A stretch of 40,173 nucleotides of DNA, taken from positions 40,801 to 80,973 of the forward strand of contig DIRE01000014.1 of the NCBI GenBank assembly GCA_002426575.1. The letters are read 5' to 3'. A program made the translations under genes and the position numbers. The notes under the pieces are model-generated. The model worked only from the letters and a program-made list of their open reading frames with translations, ran no database searches and was not told the origin of the DNA. Shown in pieces: positions 1 to 7,094 of the stretch (within the stretch, counting starts at the first letter, position 1; the number at the start of each line of letters is the position of its first letter). The stretch is from Clostridiaceae bacterium UBA5444 (GTDB lineage: Bacteria > Bacillota > Clostridia > Clostridiales > Oxobacteraceae).

Positions 1-276
1 TTCATAATTAAAATCCACATGTCCTGGAGTATCAATTAGATTGAGTATATATTCTATTCCATCTTCTGCTTTATATATAAGCCTTGCAGCCCTTGATTTT
101 ATTGTAATGCCTCTCTCCCTTTCAAGATCCATATTATCTAATACCTGATCATCCATTTCTCTCTCAGTTAATGTACCAGTTTTTTCAATCAATCTATCAG
201 CTAAAGTTGATTTACCATGATCAATATGGGCTATTATAGAAAAATTTCTTATCCTTTTCTGTCTTTCATTAGACAT
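1..276 (-). CDS. lepA: Elongation factor 4 (LepA), N-terminal part
   Basis: N-terminal 92 codons of LepA, the ribosome-associated GTPase that back-translocates stalled ribosomes; the rest lies beyond the window edge. The translation begins MSNERQKRIRNFSIIAHIDH, followed by the G1 motif HIDHGKSTL, the switch I region ending in ERGITIKS, and G3 DTPGHVDF at the edge. This set and order is typical of LepA rather than BipA/TypA. The ATG is preceded at good spacing by TGAGGAGG. The gene lies downstream of spoIIP on the same strand, as in the gpr-spoIIP-lepA order of Bacillus, but a terminator-like hairpin separates the two. Confidence 0.95.
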   Translation of the reverse strand, partial: MSNERQKRIRNFSIIAHIDHGKSTLADRLIEKTGTLTEREMDDQVLDNMDLERERGITIKSRAARLIYKAEDGIEYILNLIDTPGHVDFNYE

Positions 277-410
277 TTTTATCCTCCTCAAGTTGAACCA
301 TCATCAAATCTATAAAAATTTTATATCTTTATATTATGGTTTACAATGTTTCATATGTTATAAATTATATAAATTTAAATATTTTGTGTCAACATATACA
401 AATTATATAT

Positions 411-447
411 TAAAAAACAAAGATACATCCCAATTTAGATGCATCTT
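411..447 (-). terminator. Rho-independent terminator after spoIIP
   Basis: On the minus strand a 10-bp stem with one mismatch (AAGATGCATC against GATGTATCTT) and an 8-nt loop is followed by TTTGTTTTTTAA. It lies 15 bases past the spoIIP stop. The rest of the 277-462 gap is A/T rich with no gene visible. Confidence 0.75.
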
Positions 448-462
448 CATTTATCCATACCT

Positions 463-1599
463 TTATTTTAGCATTTTACCTAAAGCTTTTGCAACTATAT
501 TTGCAGATACTAGTACCTCATCTAATGTATTACAGTCTGCGCCCACCTCTATAAGTATAGCCTTATTTGATATCTCCTGATTGTATAGTGATTTATCTCT
601 AGCAAGTGTTTCTCTTGTTATGCCTGGAGCAATCTGTTCCATCTCCTGTTTTACTTTAGATGAAAGATTATAATTATCCTTCCAATGGGGATTTGCCTTT
701 CCTACAACAAACATAATCTTTGCAGCTTTTTTACCTGCAACATCCACAACCATCTTTTTTCTCATTGCATTTAAATCTACACCTTCTGGAAATGCATCTC
801 TATGAAGATCAATTATAATCTCTGCGCTGGGATACTTTTTAATAAGCTTTTCAATTGTAGGTTTTGACATTCTATAGCTATTATTATAGCTAGGATAATC
901 ATGAACAGTCATATCATGAAGTACTGCTATTCCAAAGTTTTTTTCTATATTATTTTTAATTTCCTCCCCTACCCTACATATATTGTAGTTTTTATCTAAT
1001 GATTTATGATATCCTGCTTCACTATATTTTTGAGTTTCTGTGGGGGTAAATGCCTCAGTTGTATGGGTATGATATATTATTATAGATGGTTTGCTGGGAT
1101 TTACATTAGCATTTAGGGCAGGTTTTTCATCACCAAATATATCATCCCCCCTGCTTTGTATGGTTTTATTATCTGCTTCTTTATTATCCTCTATAACCTT
1201 TCCAGATTCCCCATTAACATTAGCACTTAAACGGGTTTTATCAACTAATCCGAGTAGGGGTATCTCAGATGTTAAAAATGTTCCAGGACTTTTGGGGTCT
1301 ATTTTAATTATACTTTTTGAAATATTTATTACAAAATTTTTGTATGTTTCAAAGCTCTTTTTTTCGTTCATAACTACTTCAATTGTTGGAATAGTACGGC
1401 TTATAATAAATTCATATATCTCATTGTTTTTTGTATAATTTATACTATCTTCACTATCATAAGAAAAAGCTTGTATACTTTTGTCCATAGTTAAGCCTTT
1501 TGTAACTAAAACCCCAATTACAATTAAAGAAACAATAGCCAATATAAAAGTAATGAATTTTGCAATATAAGTAGCTTTGATAACCTTTATTTGTATCAT
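463..1599 (-). CDS. spoIIP: Stage II sporulation protein P (peptidoglycan amidase)
   Basis: SpoIIP is the amidase/endopeptidase of the SpoIIDMP complex that thins septal peptidoglycan and drives forespore engulfment. It is anchored in the mother-cell membrane. This 378-residue product has one N-terminal membrane segment (about residues 13-35), a low-complexity linker, and the SpoIIP catalytic domain. Visible motifs are IIIYHTHTTEAF near residue 176, DLHRDAFP near 264, and the C-terminal ILIEVGADCNTLDE. A frame 15 codons longer exists, but the ATG at 1597-1599 is preceded by GGGGTGA five bases upstream, so I prefer it. It follows gpr by about 110 bases, as in other sporeformers. Confidence 0.93.
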   Translation of the reverse strand: MIQIKVIKATYIAKFITFILAIVSLIVIGVLVTKGLTMDKSIQAFSYDSEDSINYTKNNEIYEFIISRTIPTIEVVMNEKKSFETYKNFVINISKSIIKIDPKSPGTFLTSEIPLLGLVDKTRLSANVNGESGKVIEDNKEADNKTIQSRGDDIFGDEKPALNANVNPSKPSIIIYHTHTTEAFTPTETQKYSEAGYHKSLDKNYNICRVGEEIKNNIEKNFGIAVLHDMTVHDYPSYNNSYRMSKPTIEKLIKKYPSAEIIIDLHRDAFPEGVDLNAMRKKMVVDVAGKKAAKIMFVVGKANPHWKDNYNLSSKVKQEMEQIAPGITRETLARDKSLYNQEISNKAILIEVGADCNTLDEVLVSANIVAKALGKMLK

Positions 1600-1710
1600 A
1601 GTTGTCACCCCACTCTTTGACCTCTCTAAAAATATATTCATCAAAAAGACCTTATATGATTTTTAATTATGAGTATAGGTCAAACGGTATATTGCAATTC
1701 TCCATATAAT

Positions 1711-2667
1711 CTACTGTATATTAGCTACTGATGGATGGAGTGCCCAGTCTATTCCATGGGCAATAATCTCTGATATACTATCTATTATTGAATCGACCTC
1801 CTTAGGAGTTACCATAAGGTCTTCTATATATGGGGATAAAACTTCACTTATAAGCTGCATCTTTTCTTGTCTATCTATATTTTTGAGCATATTATAAAAT
1901 TCCTTGCCTACTTTAGCTTCATTTATCATTTTATCTATTACAAGATCTATTGTATCATTTGCCATTGTAGCGGCATCCACAACTGTTGGAACTCCTACAG
2001 CTATTACTGGCACCCCAAGGAGCTTTTCATTAAGTCCCATTCTCTTGTTTCCTACTCCTGATCCAGGACTAATTCCAGTGTTAGATAGCTGTATAGTGGT
2101 GCTTACTCTCTCCATCTTTCTTGATGCTAGAGCATCTATTGCAATTATAACATCAGGTTTAATTTGACTTGCCACGCCTAAAATTATCTCTCCTGTTTCA
2201 ATCCCAGTAATGCCTAGTACCCCAGGAGATAAAGCACATACGGTACTAACCCCTTCTTCTACCTGCTCTGGCATAAGCTCTTTTAAATGCCTTGTTATCA
2301 TAAGTTTTGATACCACCTTAGGTCCTAAAGCGTCAGGGGTTACATTCCAATTTCCAAGTCCAACTACAAGTATGGTTTTATTACTGTCTGGGTTTATTAA
2401 GTAACTTAATTCTTCTGAAAAAAGCCTGCTTGTTTTTTCTTCTGTATCTTCATCAAAATGTATTAGTTCTGGGGATTCAATTGTTATATATGTTCCTATA
2501 GGTTTCCCTATAATTTTTTCTCCTCTTTCATCTACTATCTTCACTCTAGTAACTGTTATGTTCTCTTCCTTTTGTACATCTACCTCAACTCCAGGTATCT
2601 CTTTATTGTTCTCCTTTTTATATATTTCTCTTGCTTCAATTGCTAAATCTGTTCTTATACTATACAT
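1711..2667 (-). CDS. gpr: Spore germination protease GPR
   Basis: GPR (peptidase family A25) degrades the small acid-soluble proteins that coat spore DNA, early in germination. It is made in the forespore as a zymogen that removes its own N-terminus. The 318-residue product starts MYSIRTDLAIEAREIYKK, the conserved N-terminal pro-region. It also carries VVGLGNWNVTPDALGPKVV, the PDVIIAIDALASR block and the SPGSGVGNKR segment, all characteristic of the family. Length is close to the roughly 320-370 of known GPRs. It is divergent from rpsT and sits upstream of spoIIP. A sigma-G promoter would be expected but I could not place one with confidence. Confidence 0.95.
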   Translation of the reverse strand: MYSIRTDLAIEAREIYKKENNKEIPGVEVDVQKEENITVTRVKIVDERGEKIIGKPIGTYITIESPELIHFDEDTEEKTSRLFSEELSYLINPDSNKTILVVGLGNWNVTPDALGPKVVSKLMITRHLKELMPEQVEEGVSTVCALSPGVLGITGIETGEIILGVASQIKPDVIIAIDALASRKMERVSTTIQLSNTGISPGSGVGNKRMGLNEKLLGVPVIAVGVPTVVDAATMANDTIDLVIDKMINEAKVGKEFYNMLKNIDRQEKMQLISEVLSPYIEDLMVTPKEVDSIIDSISEIIAHGIDWALHPSVANIQ

Positions 2668-2703
2668 ACCATTTCCACTTCACTTTCATTATAAATAATT
2701 ACT

Positions 2704-2729
2704 GCTTAGGCTTAGGCCTAAGACTAAGC
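2704..2729. repeat. 26-bp loopless palindrome between gpr and rpsT
   Basis: GCTTAGGCTTAGG is followed at once by CCTAAGACTAAGC. The two 13-base arms are complementary except for one position. Each arm holds two CTTAG units, so the site contains four copies of a CTTAG/CTAAG hexamer-like unit. It lies 37 bases upstream of the gpr start. There is no loop or T-run, so it is not a terminator. It may be a protein-binding site in the divergent regulatory region. Confidence 0.6.
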
Positions 2730-2816
2730 TATATCCATATATTTTCCTATATCTGAAATACTATACTTTATAATTAGTCTAAGTTTTTTGATATAAAAAT
2801 CAGTCCCAAAATTTAC

Positions 2817-2845
2817 TTGAAGTAAAAAATAATAAATGTTATAAT
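2817..2845 (+). promoter_or_regulatory. Sigma-A promoter of rpsT
   Basis: TTGAAG, a 17-base spacer and TATAAT form a near-consensus housekeeping promoter. Transcription would start near 2852 and give an untranslated leader of about 100 bases before the rpsT start. Confidence 0.8.
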
Positions 2846-2878
2846 ATAAGCCGTTGATATAGGTAATGAATGAAATTA

Positions 2879-2921
2879 TTACAATATAAATATTTATTTT
2901 TTAGTACAAAATATATTGTAA
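2879..2921 (+). promoter_or_regulatory. Hairpin in the rpsT 5' leader
   Basis: TTACAATATA (2879-2888) is exactly complementary to TATATTGTAA (2912-2921) across a 23-base loop. The structure sits in the leader, 30 bases before the start codon. A place for S20 autoregulation is possible, but I see no known leader consensus. Confidence 0.45.
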
Positions 2922-2951
2922 GAACCATATCTTTTTGAGGGGGTGAAATTA

Positions 2952-3221
2952 TTGGCAAACATTAAATCATCTATAAAGAGAATTAGAATAACTGAGGCAA
3001 AGACATTAAGAAACAAGATGGTAAAATCTACTGTTAAAACATCAATTAGAAAGTTTGAAGAGAATCTTGCTGCAGGAAATATTGATGAAGCAAGAAAGTT
3101 ATATCCTTCAGTTACTAGAGCTATTGATAAAGCAGCTGCAAAAGGAGTTATGCATCCAAACACAGCAGCAAGGAACAAATCAAGGCTTGCACTTAAAATG
3201 AACAGAGCTGCTGCACAATAG
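2952..3221 (+). CDS. rpsT: 30S ribosomal protein S20
   Basis: S20 binds 16S rRNA early in 30S assembly. The product, 89 residues, reads MANIKSSIKRIRITEAKTLR and ends in the family's Ala/Lys-rich tail (GVMHPNTAARNKSRLALKM). A GTG three codons upstream is open, but the TTG at 2952 gives the canonical MANIKS start. It is preceded at six to seven bases by GAGGGGGTG. A TTG start is consistent with the weak initiation often seen for autoregulated S20. The gene is monocistronic, with its own promoter and terminator, and is convergent with holA. Confidence 0.96.
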   Translation: MANIKSSIKRIRITEAKTLRNKMVKSTVKTSIRKFEENLAAGNIDEARKLYPSVTRAIDKAAAKGVMHPNTAARNKSRLALKMNRAAAQ

Positions 3222-3233
3222 CATAAAATATAA

Positions 3234-3259
3234 GCCGGTATATGCTTACCGGCATTTAT
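3234..3259 (+). terminator. Terminator of rpsT
   Basis: Seven-bp stem GCCGGTA/TACCGGC with loop TATGCT, followed by ATTTATT, 13 bases past the rpsT stop. The T-tract is interrupted, so efficiency may be moderate. Confidence 0.65.
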
Positions 3260-3272
3260 TATGTATAAAATT

Positions 3273-3303
3273 AAGAGGAGGTTTTTTAATTAATCCTCCT
3301 CTT
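3273..3303. terminator. Convergent rpsT/holA terminator hairpin
   Basis: AAGAGGAGG pairs with CCTCCTCTT around a 13-base T/A-rich loop. On the plus strand it ends CTTTT. The right arm overlaps the last codons of holA. It would give a second barrier for rpsT transcripts, and possibly an end for holA transcripts. Confidence 0.5.
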
Positions 3304-4342
3304 TTGCAGTAAATTTAACAATAAGCATCTCCATTGCTATTCTCTGATCCATTTTGCCTGTTTTTATGGCCATATCTGCTTCTAGGCAGCCATTTAGCCT
3401 GTCCTCTAATTGCTTAACTGAAAAGCTGCTTGACATTCTCTGCATGTTTGATATTACAAAGGTTGGTACTCCTAGTTTTCCTGCAATCTCTGCTGATGAA
3501 TATCCACTTTCCATGAGAAGCTTTGTATTTAAAATAAGCCTATATTGTCTTATTATCATAGATAATATTACAGGTATTGGTTCCGAATCAAGTAGCATAT
3601 CATTAAATATAGTTAAGGCCTTCTCCGTCTTATTTGTTGATATGGAATCAACAAGCTGAAATATATTTAGCTCTAAAGATTTAGGAACTACCTCATCTAT
3701 ATCTTGTTTTGATACCTGAGTCCTATCCCCTATATATGAACAAACCTTATTTATCTCATTTATCAAATATTCAAGGCTCATAGAGGCTCTTTCTGAAATA
3801 TATAATGCATCGCTTTTGCTTATTTTCTTATTACTTTTTCTAAACTCTTTTTCAATCCATTTTGTAAGTTTTTCTCCTTTTAAAGGGGTACACTCTATTA
3901 CATCGCCATTTTTTTTGATGCATTTATACAGTTTACTTCTTTTATCTACTTCTTCTCCTGCAATAAATATTAATACTGTTGTATCAGGAATTTCCTGTAT
4001 ATAGGAGCAAAGCTCATCCATACTTTTGCTATTACATGCAAAATCGTTATTTCCACCTGATGCTTTCTTTCCCTTAAAAAGATTATGCTCATCTATAATT
4101 ACAATCTTTTTATCATCCATAAAAGGAAGTGTTTCACAGGCATTTACGATAATGTCAAAATTCAATGTAGATCCTTCTAATTTTATGTAGTTTAAGCTTT
4201 TAAATGCATCATTTAATATTGAGCTTTTCATATTTGATACTATATCGTCCACCAAATATCTTTCCTGCCCATAGAACAAATAAAGTCTTTTAATATTATT
4301 TTTTTTAATATCAAGAATAATACCATCATAATCTGCTGCCAT
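3290..4342 (-). CDS. holA: DNA polymerase III subunit delta
   Basis: Delta subunit of the clamp loader, which opens the beta sliding clamp. The 350-residue product has the family's opening DIKKNNIKRLYLFYGQERYL, followed by a degenerate AAA+ core and the three-helix C-terminal collar. Recognisable later segments are LEYLINEINKVCSYIGD and the IFQLVDSISTNKTEKAL block that begins domain III. The ATG is preceded by GGGGCGGG. It lies 42 bases after comEC on the same strand, as in the comEC-holA-rpsT arrangement of Bacillus (yqeN). Confidence 0.92.
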   Translation of the reverse strand: MAADYDGIILDIKKNNIKRLYLFYGQERYLVDDIVSNMKSSILNDAFKSLNYIKLEGSTLNFDIIVNACETLPFMDDKKIVIIDEHNLFKGKKASGGNNDFACNSKSMDELCSYIQEIPDTTVLIFIAGEEVDKRSKLYKCIKKNGDVIECTPLKGEKLTKWIEKEFRKSNKKISKSDALYISERASMSLEYLINEINKVCSYIGDRTQVSKQDIDEVVPKSLELNIFQLVDSISTNKTEKALTIFNDMLLDSEPIPVILSMIIRQYRLILNTKLLMESGYSSAEIAGKLGVPTFVISNMQRMSSSFSVKQLEDRLNGCLEADMAIKTGKMDQRIAMEMLIVKFTAKEED

Positions 4343-4384
4343 TTTTCCCGCCCCTTTGCTATGTAAATAACAATTTCATAAATA

Positions 4385-6697
4385 TTACATTGAAGTTTTT
4401 ACTTTAAAACCTTTCCCCTTTGTTTTTATAATTATGTCTCCATTTAAGTCTGTTCTATAAATCTTAATTCCTTTTTGATTTATTCTTTTAATAACACTGT
4501 CCATTGGATGGCCAAAATTATTTTCCCCAACACAAATTATTGCAGCTTCAGGACTAACCTTACTTAGAAAATCCATATCTAAAGATGTTGAGCTGCCATG
4601 GTGAGGAACTTTTATTATATCTGAATCAATGTCTAAATTCAAAAGCTTTTTCTCCACTTCTGAGCTTATATCCCCCGTAAAAAGTGCAGTAAAGTCCTTA
4701 AAAACAAGTTTTATAACAATTGAGGAGTCATTTTCGTCATTTGTATCATCTAATGGGTTTAATATATAGAGTTTAACATACTTTCCAACTTCAATTAAAT
4801 CCCCATTTTTTACATTGAGTATCTTTTTATTATCTATAAGGTCATCAAATGAATCCCCATAATTTCCATACACTGTTTTTATGAGCAAATCAGTGTTAAA
4901 TGTTTTCATAACAGATAATATACCATTTAGATGATCCTCATGGGCATGGGTTGATATTATCATATTTAGATTATTCACCCCATGAGTTAATAGATATGGC
5001 TTGACTATTTGCTCACCTATATCCATTGTAGAAAAAGAGTTTTTAGGCTTACCTCCGCCATCCATTAGTATATATTTGTTATCTGGGGTTGAAATAAGTA
5101 TGCTGTCTCCTTGCCCCACGTTTATAAAATATATATTTAATTCTGAGTTAAACATGGGATATATTGTTACTAAAACCAAAACAGCAGCTAATGCAGCTTT
5201 TAATATCTTCTGCTGCTTATTTTTAATTGCCACTATATTTAATATTAACGCCAAATAAATATAGTATACTATAATACCTAAAATACTCGGAGATACAACA
5301 TTTAAATTAGAATATGGAATGCCATCTATAAAGTACGTTATCTTTAGTATAATATCCCCTATGTAATTTGCTATTTCTCCTAACAAAAAGGCTCCCCCTT
5401 CAAAAGTAAAAGCCAAAATAGGAATAGCCATTCCTATGACTGTAAAAAGAGATACCATTGGAACTATAACTAAATTCGATAATATAGATAATATAGAAAA
5501 ACTATTAAAATAATAAAGCAATAAAGGAAGTATGCCTACCTGTATAGATATATTTAGTATGATAGAATCTCTTATCTTTTTAGGCAGATGAATATTTATT
5601 TTATTAAAATAAATATTCATCTTTGGGTATATTAATATAATAGCTAACACACATATAAAAGACAATTGAAATCCTATATCTAATATCCTTAAAGGGTTTG
5701 CTATAAGTATAATTATTGCAGCTAAAGATAAGGATGTTAAAGGATCCGCCTCCCTTTTTAGCACCTTTCCAAGGACTATTAACAGCATCATAACAAATGC
5801 CCTAACTATTGATGGGGATCCACCAACTAATATAGTATAAATCCCTAAAATAAATATTATAATAGTAAACTTTGTTTTAGACTTAACTTTTAAAAAGGAC
5901 AATATAATCTGAAGAATAGAATAAATAAGCCATATATTATAACCTGATACGGCAAATATATGTACTATGCCAATGTCTTGAAATGCTTTATAATCTTCCC
6001 TATCCATATTAGATACATCGCCAAGTATTACCCCTTTTAGCATCTCGTAGGTTTTACCATATGTATATTTTGAAAGTACTTTTTCAATATTTATTTTTGA
6101 ATTATATATTTTATGAGGTATAGGCCTTTTTGAATCTTTATATGATTTTATATTAAAATCTAAATCTGCAGCCATTGTACCGCTGATGCCTCTTATTAAA
6201 AGATACCTTTCATAATCAATTAATCCAGTATTTATATATTGATTGCTATTTTCTATCCTTCCGCCAATTTTTACACTGTTAAATGGAATTATATAATCCT
6301 TCTTATTTTTGTAATCAATAATCTTTATTTTAAATGGTCTATTGTATACATTGCCGTAAACCTCTACCTTATCGACTAAAAGAGTATATGATGAATAACC
6401 TTTCGTATGTTTTACATCACCTGAAATTTGGCCTGTGATTTCTATATTTTTGCCTAAAATATCCTCTACAGGACTTTTTATTTTGTTTATTCTATTTTGA
6501 GGTGCAATAACCCCGCACAAAAAAATAATTAAATAAATAAGGCAGAAAACTTTTCTGCCCCTTAAATACATAATAGATGAAATTCCAATTAGAATAAATA
6601 CTAAGGCATTTATATAGATCAAATCCAGTCTTGTATAAATGCCAAATAATATACCTATTGAGAAGAGAGTTAATAGTAGTAATAGTACCCTTTTCAT
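4385..6697 (-). CDS. comEC: DNA uptake channel ComEC/Rec2
   Basis: ComEC forms the membrane channel for single-stranded DNA during transformation. The 770-residue protein begins with three hydrophobic segments and a DUF4131-type soluble region. The Competence domain follows with about eight further membrane segments; its signature HIFAVSGYNIW lies near residue 250. The C-terminal metallo-beta-lactamase-like domain shows GQGDSILI, LMDGGG, STHAHEDHLNGI near residue 580, FTGDIS and KVPHHGSS. Motifs look intact and the length is normal, so uptake may be functional. It lies nine bases downstream of a small orphan gene; comEA is located elsewhere in the window (26149). Confidence 0.95.
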   Translation of the reverse strand: MKRVLLLLLTLFSIGILFGIYTRLDLIYINALVFILIGISSIMYLRGRKVFCLIYLIIFLCGVIAPQNRINKIKSPVEDILGKNIEITGQISGDVKHTKGYSSYTLLVDKVEVYGNVYNRPFKIKIIDYKNKKDYIIPFNSVKIGGRIENSNQYINTGLIDYERYLLIRGISGTMAADLDFNIKSYKDSKRPIPHKIYNSKINIEKVLSKYTYGKTYEMLKGVILGDVSNMDREDYKAFQDIGIVHIFAVSGYNIWLIYSILQIILSFLKVKSKTKFTIIIFILGIYTILVGGSPSIVRAFVMMLLIVLGKVLKREADPLTSLSLAAIIILIANPLRILDIGFQLSFICVLAIILIYPKMNIYFNKINIHLPKKIRDSIILNISIQVGILPLLLYYFNSFSILSILSNLVIVPMVSLFTVIGMAIPILAFTFEGGAFLLGEIANYIGDIILKITYFIDGIPYSNLNVVSPSILGIIVYYIYLALILNIVAIKNKQQKILKAALAAVLVLVTIYPMFNSELNIYFINVGQGDSILISTPDNKYILMDGGGKPKNSFSTMDIGEQIVKPYLLTHGVNNLNMIISTHAHEDHLNGILSVMKTFNTDLLIKTVYGNYGDSFDDLIDNKKILNVKNGDLIEVGKYVKLYILNPLDDTNDENDSSIVIKLVFKDFTALFTGDISSEVEKKLLNLDIDSDIIKVPHHGSSTSLDMDFLSKVSPEAAIICVGENNFGHPMDSVIKRINQKGIKIYRTDLNGDIIIKTKGKGFKVKTSM

Positions 6698-6706
6698 ATA
6701 TTCTCC

Positions 6707-7003
6707 CTAGTCATTTAAATAAGTAATGCTAGGGGTTAATGGCTGATCCGTATGATCATTTCCTTCATAATGGAGGTTAGCATAAATATTTACTGTATGG
6801 TTATTTTTCTTATGCTCAACTGAAATATCACTAGGTCTGCCATCATCGCCCCTATATACCATATACTGTTTCAATATATCTTCTGCATCCTTTTCATCTA
6901 CCCCATCATAGATGTCAAAATAATTACCCTCAGGTATTTCAAGTGTAATATTATATAGCCCTTCCTTTCTTGCCCTTGTTTCTAATATGCTATTCATCAT
7001 CAT
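6707..7003 (-). CDS. Small protein of unknown function upstream of comEC
   Basis: I do not recognise this 98-residue product. It begins MMMNSILETRARKEGLYNIT and has no membrane segment or signal peptide. It is acidic in the middle (FDIYDGVDEKDAEDILKQY) and has a beta-rich tail. A GGAGTG lies six bases before the first of three consecutive ATG codons; the frame also has a TTG one codon earlier. It ends nine bases before comEC, so the two are probably cotranscribed. Codon use matches its neighbours, which supports a real gene. Confidence 0.75.
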   Translation of the reverse strand: MMMNSILETRARKEGLYNITLEIPEGNYFDIYDGVDEKDAEDILKQYMVYRGDDGRPSDISVEHKKNNHTVNIYANLHYEGNDHTDQPLTPSITYLND

Positions 7004-7050
7004 CAATCACTCCATTTATATTATTCTATATTAATATTCTTCCCAAATTT

Positions 7051-7092
7051 AAAAAAGCATTACAGTTTATTTTAAAAACCGTAATGCTTTTT
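7051..7092 (-). terminator. Terminator of the P-type ATPase gene
   Basis: On the minus strand AAAAAGCATTAC pairs with GTAATGCTTTTT, with inner GTTT/AAAC pairs, and ends in a T-run (CTTTTTTAAA). It starts 3 bases past the stop codon. The upstream A-tract makes it potentially bidirectional. Confidence 0.85.
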
Positions 7093-7094
7093 AA

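Noticed and set aside
293..580. Plus-strand open frame over the 3' end of spoIIP
   Set aside because: It is antisense to a clear gene, lacks a ribosome site and has no recognisable features.
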